DNA from: Ectocarpus siliculosus
Lineage: Eukaryota; Sar; Phaeophyceae; Ectocarpales; Ectocarpaceae
Reading direction: 5' to 3'
Length of the DNA: 11,223 bases
Assembly (NCBI GenBank): GCA_000310025.1
Contig: FN649741.1
Location: 3,177,215-3,188,437, forward strand
In this document: positions 8,221-11,223 of the stretch, in pieces
Layout of the letters: the number at the start of each line of letters is the position of its first letter
Position numbering within the stretch: position 1 is the stretch's first letter
Position numbers and translations under genes: made by a program
The notes under the pieces: model-generated
The model's input: the letters and a program-made list of their open reading frames with translations, nothing else
Told to the model about the DNA's origin: nothing
Databases searched by the model: none

Positions 8221-11200
8221 ATGTCTGGTCGCCAGCTACAGTATGAAGAGCTTTCTCGTCTCCTGCAGCAGCTGGGAGACACGTGGGTCGCTGAATGGTC
8301 TGCCGCGGAAGGTACGTGAGGCGGGACTATAATAGTTGAATTTCAACTACATCGGCCCGACCACTGCCTGGGCGCATGGGGGTGGAAATCCGAGATCGCG
8401 AGATCGCAGTCTGTCGCTGCGCGTGTAGCAAGCCAATTATATCCCTTCAGAACCTGTACCAACCCGTTACAAGACCGTGGCCAATCCTCCGTTTCCTGCA
8501 GCACCTACAGCAGTAGTCTATGCAGGAGCCAACACAAACAGGAGGTTCGCGGTATGCAACCCCCAATAATTGCTTGCCTCCAGCAGTCGCAGTTGATGAA
8601 GAGAGATATGTAGACAAGGACAGAGACAGAGACGGTTATACTTACAGAGACCAAAAGACAGAGACGCATGAAGCGTGCCTTGTGCTGCAAGAAAGTTTGG
8701 TGATCAACTCATCAATTTACGTGTATTGTCAAGTATTGTTCGCCCTCTGACATGATCAGTTGCGCCTTGCCCCCGTGCACCATGTCTTCGCTGTGGTCTG
8801 GGGCTGGGGTCGGGATCCTACTGCGGCGTTCGACGGCCGACGGCGCCACGCATCTCAAACAATACTACACACTTGACATAGCAGTGCCGAAAGCGCTGTC
8901 GGATCTCCTGGATAAAATCAAGACCTCGACCAGCCCAACAGCATCAAAGGGACCAACACAGGATGGTGAGGACGTCGACACCGGCAACGCCGCAGGGAAG
9001 GGGAGCGCTACCCCGTATCAGCTGCCGGCGCTCTTGGACATAGCTCGCTTGGCGCTGACGCCCAGCTGCGCCGGCGGGGTAAGGGTGGGAACAACCCCAC
9101 CCAAAGCGCGCTCCCGCGCCCTGGCGCTAGACTGTCTCAGCCTCGGCTTGGTCCTGCACCTCGAACCGAGCGAGGGGGATCGGTTGAAAGATTTCAGGCG
9201 TGAAGCCTTAGCCGTTGCGGCCGTGGGAGCGAAGGACGAGCGGTGGGAGGTCAGGGTCGCCGCGGCGCGGGCGGCAGGAGAAGTTTTGAGGAGGACAGGA
9301 GGGCAGGAAAAGTTGGTTCACTTGCTGTCGTCCAAGCAGGTGAGAAGAGAGAGAGAGCCCGGGGACCCTTTGCTTGTTTCTTTGTCGGGGGTGGATGTGC
9401 GCGTTGCCCTTTTGAAGTTCGAAGAATAATTCTAAATCCTGCCGGCCCACCAACACTCTCAGTTTGTACGGCGGGGGGTGCTTGAATGTCCTGACTAGGT
9501 TCTTGGTGTACGATTGTCGGTGGCAAAGCCTTCAACGGCCACCGGAGCGCTACAAGTACCTAGGCGTGGGTCGCCAGGTATGCGCGCATGACTCGGCAGC
9601 TCCGCGTTTCCGAAAGGACTCGCTCAAACTTGCCGCCGTTTCTCGTCATAGCTCCGACGGGCGAATTGGCTCAGTGCTGCATGGAACGTTCGACTGTTCC
9701 ATCGCATCTATTCAATCCTTTCTTCCTCGCAAAAGCAAAAATCCAACCATCGCCTTCAACCATCGCCCCCCTCTCCACCCCATGTCTCTAAACCCCTGTG
9801 CCATGATCTGGACCAGGGCTGTTGGCTCCCGGCCCTTCTCGCCGACGGCTACCCAGAGGTGCAACACGCCGCCCGTGAGGCTCTCACCCAGAGCCTCGCT
9901 TGTCCAGACGGTAGCTGCGACGGCATGCCGGAGAACGGTCTCAACCCGGCCGCAGTATCGCTCCCGTCGTCGCCATCTGCCGCCGCTGCTCCTGTTAGAG
10001 CCGCCTCTTCTTTCCCGCCGACGGCGGCGGCGGCGGCGGCGATGCGCGGGGCGTGCGAGGCTCTGCGAGCGGCGGCCCTATCGAACTTGGACGTCGAGCC
10101 GGAGGCCGGCGGCGTCGTCGACCTGAGAGCCGTCGACCTCGCGGAGGAGGAGACCACGCGTACCGCCCTGCGAGCGCTGCGGGGCGGGGCTTCCTTGTTG
10201 GGATCGCCACCGGGGGAGCGAGAGTCGCACTCGCACCTGCCCCTCCTCGCATCGTCTTCGGCACTGCCGGGCCGGCGGGAGGAAGAGCACGGGAACGAGC
10301 AGGAGGCGACGGCCGCTCGGGTGGAAGCTCTAGAGTCGGTAGAAGCGTTGCTCGTTGGAACACTGCCAGATTTTCCGGATCTGTCTGTGCCGTGGGCCGC
10401 GGAAGGCGGAGACCAGCACGGAGCGGCGGCAAGCGCTAGGAGTGCCGCTGGAGTAGGCGGCCTCTCGCTGGAAGCTGGCGAGACCGTCTGCGCGCTCTCG
10501 CTCGGGGGCGCGGAAGGCGCGGCGGGATTTCGCGCCAAGGCGTTGGAAGCGGCCACGGCAGCGGTAGAGGAGTTTCGGTCCGAGTGCCTGTCGGCGGCTG
10601 CGGGTGACGGGGGCGGAGAAACCGGAGGTAAAGGGGGGGAGGGCTTGTGGAAACGGGTTTACTGCGGACTGCTTGTGCGATTGGAGGGGTGTTCTGCGTT
10701 CATGGTGGGCCCCGAGCCGCCGTCACCGCCAACGGCGGTGTCACTTCCGGCGCGGGAGGGCGTCGTCGTGAACGGGCGAGATGGCCACGACACGTCGGCG
10801 GCGACGCCACCGACGCAAGCCCTCATCGCCGGAGAAGGGGCGGGCGGCAGCACGGTCGGCGGCGAATCCACCACCGCACCCGCCGCCCGTGGGTCTCCGC
10901 CGTCCTCCCTCGCTCGGCTGACGGAAGCGTTCGCAGAAGCGCTGGAAGAGGTGCCCTTGGCGTACGAGCAGGCCGTGCCCCCAAACCTCGACAACAATGA
11001 CGACATGACCATCAGCGAGAAGAACGCGTTGCGCGCTCGGGGCGGCAGGCGACGGCGGTGGATGGTGGCTTCCACGCACCTCCTGCTTCGGGCTGGCGCG
11101 AAGTTGTGCGAACAATACCGGCGCTCCTGCGGCGGCGGAGCGCCAGCCGCCGACGTTGCCGGCGGTAGCGGTAGCGGAGGGGAGCAAGCGCTCGCGTCGG

Positions 11201-11223
11201 CGACGCTGGTGAAGCTGTTGGTG
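8221..11223 (+). CDS. HEAT/armadillo-like helical repeat protein, 3' end beyond window
   Basis: Exons: 8221-8311 (donor GTACGT), 8885-9339 (acceptor CATAGCAG, donor GTGAGA), and 9817 to the window edge (acceptor CTGGACCAG). Phases agree: phase 1 joins GAA G|TG into EVPKALSDLL, and phase 0 joins LLSSKQ|GCWLPALL. The product is at least 651 residues and still open at 11223. Helical repeats are visible: RWEVRVAAARAAGEVLRR near residues 140-160, and LPALLADGYPEVQHAAREAL just after the second junction. Alanine-rich helices recur later (ALEAATAAVEEF, LTEAFAEALEEV), separated by low-complexity Ala, Gly, Ser and Glu loops, including a coded Ala6 run at 10024-10041. HEAT-type repeats serve as scaffolds for protein binding; the specific family is not recognised. 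ATG 8221 is the first ATG in its open frame and has A at -3. An extra exon inside 9340-9816 (for example about 9503-9576, ending at a GTATGC donor) is possible but not needed for the frame. Confidence 0.72.
8333..8349. repeat. perfect palindrome with 8-bp arms and one-base centre
   Basis: TAGTTGAA (8333-8340), one T, then TTCAACTA (8342-8349). It starts 21 bases inside the first intron of the HEAT-like gene, just after the donor. It could be a dyad binding site for a dimeric regulator near the promoter, a small RNA hairpin near the donor, or chance. Confidence 0.6.

Noticed and set aside
9464-10126. 220-codon + strand frame across intron 2 and exon 3 of the HEAT-like gene
   Set aside because: After 9817 it is in a different frame from the long exon and becomes an arginine run. 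Only a small part (about 9503-9576) could be an optional exon.
9849-10556. 235-codon open frame on the - strand, plus 10659-11187 minus-strand frames
   Set aside because: They are antisense to the continuously open HEAT-like exon, rich in Ala, Arg, Pro and Ser, and without domain signal.
1-11223. tRNA, rRNA, CRISPR array or bacterial operon
   Set aside because: No cloverleaf, rRNA-like or regularly spaced repeat pattern was seen, and the gene structures are clearly intron-containing.

Overview
The window is nuclear DNA of an intron-rich eukaryote with moderate to high GC. Coding stretches are interrupted by introns with GTNNGT-type donors and pyrimidine-rich AG acceptors. Coding regions carry GCC/GCT and GCG trinucleotide runs, and there are no bacterial operons or ribosome binding sites. 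A brown alga or other stramenopile (Ectocarpus-like) fits best by general style. That assignment is inference from composition and gene structure, not from a marker gene.

Layout. (1) 1-650, + strand: two long poly-C tracts, then the last two exons of a gene whose C-terminus resembles the Golgi protein dymeclin. (2) 651-1589: no convincing gene. (3) About 1590-2426, - strand: a decayed, partial copy of a GIY-YIG-type (T5orf172/Mug113) nuclease domain with the matching 3' flank. (4) 2427-5494: a gene-poor stretch with one perfect 11-bp hairpin and one weak two-exon candidate on the + strand. (5) About 5495-7720, - strand: an intact four-exon gene. I assembled it from splice sites whose phases all agree. 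It encodes three tandem SAP DNA-binding motifs followed by a T5orf172/GIY-YIG-like nuclease domain (371 residues). (6) 7721-8220: divergent intergenic region. (7) 8221 to the window end, + strand: a HEAT-like alpha-helical repeat protein, at least 651 residues, cut by the window edge.

The main item is the SAP-SAP-SAP-T5orf172 gene and its broken neighbour. Each SAP motif sits at the 3' end of its own exon. All three exons end at the same codon position in phase 1, so they look like a module multiplied by tandem exon duplication. The decayed copy about 3.3 kb downstream keeps the nuclease core but has lost its reading frame after it. I found no SAP exons beside it. Similarity between the copies continues into the 3' flank, so the duplication was at DNA level and covered at least the last exon and the sequence behind it. 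A sequence-recognising SAP array on a single-strand-nicking or structure-specific nuclease fold suggests a chromatin or DNA-repair nuclease, or a domesticated selfish nuclease. That functional reading is inference.
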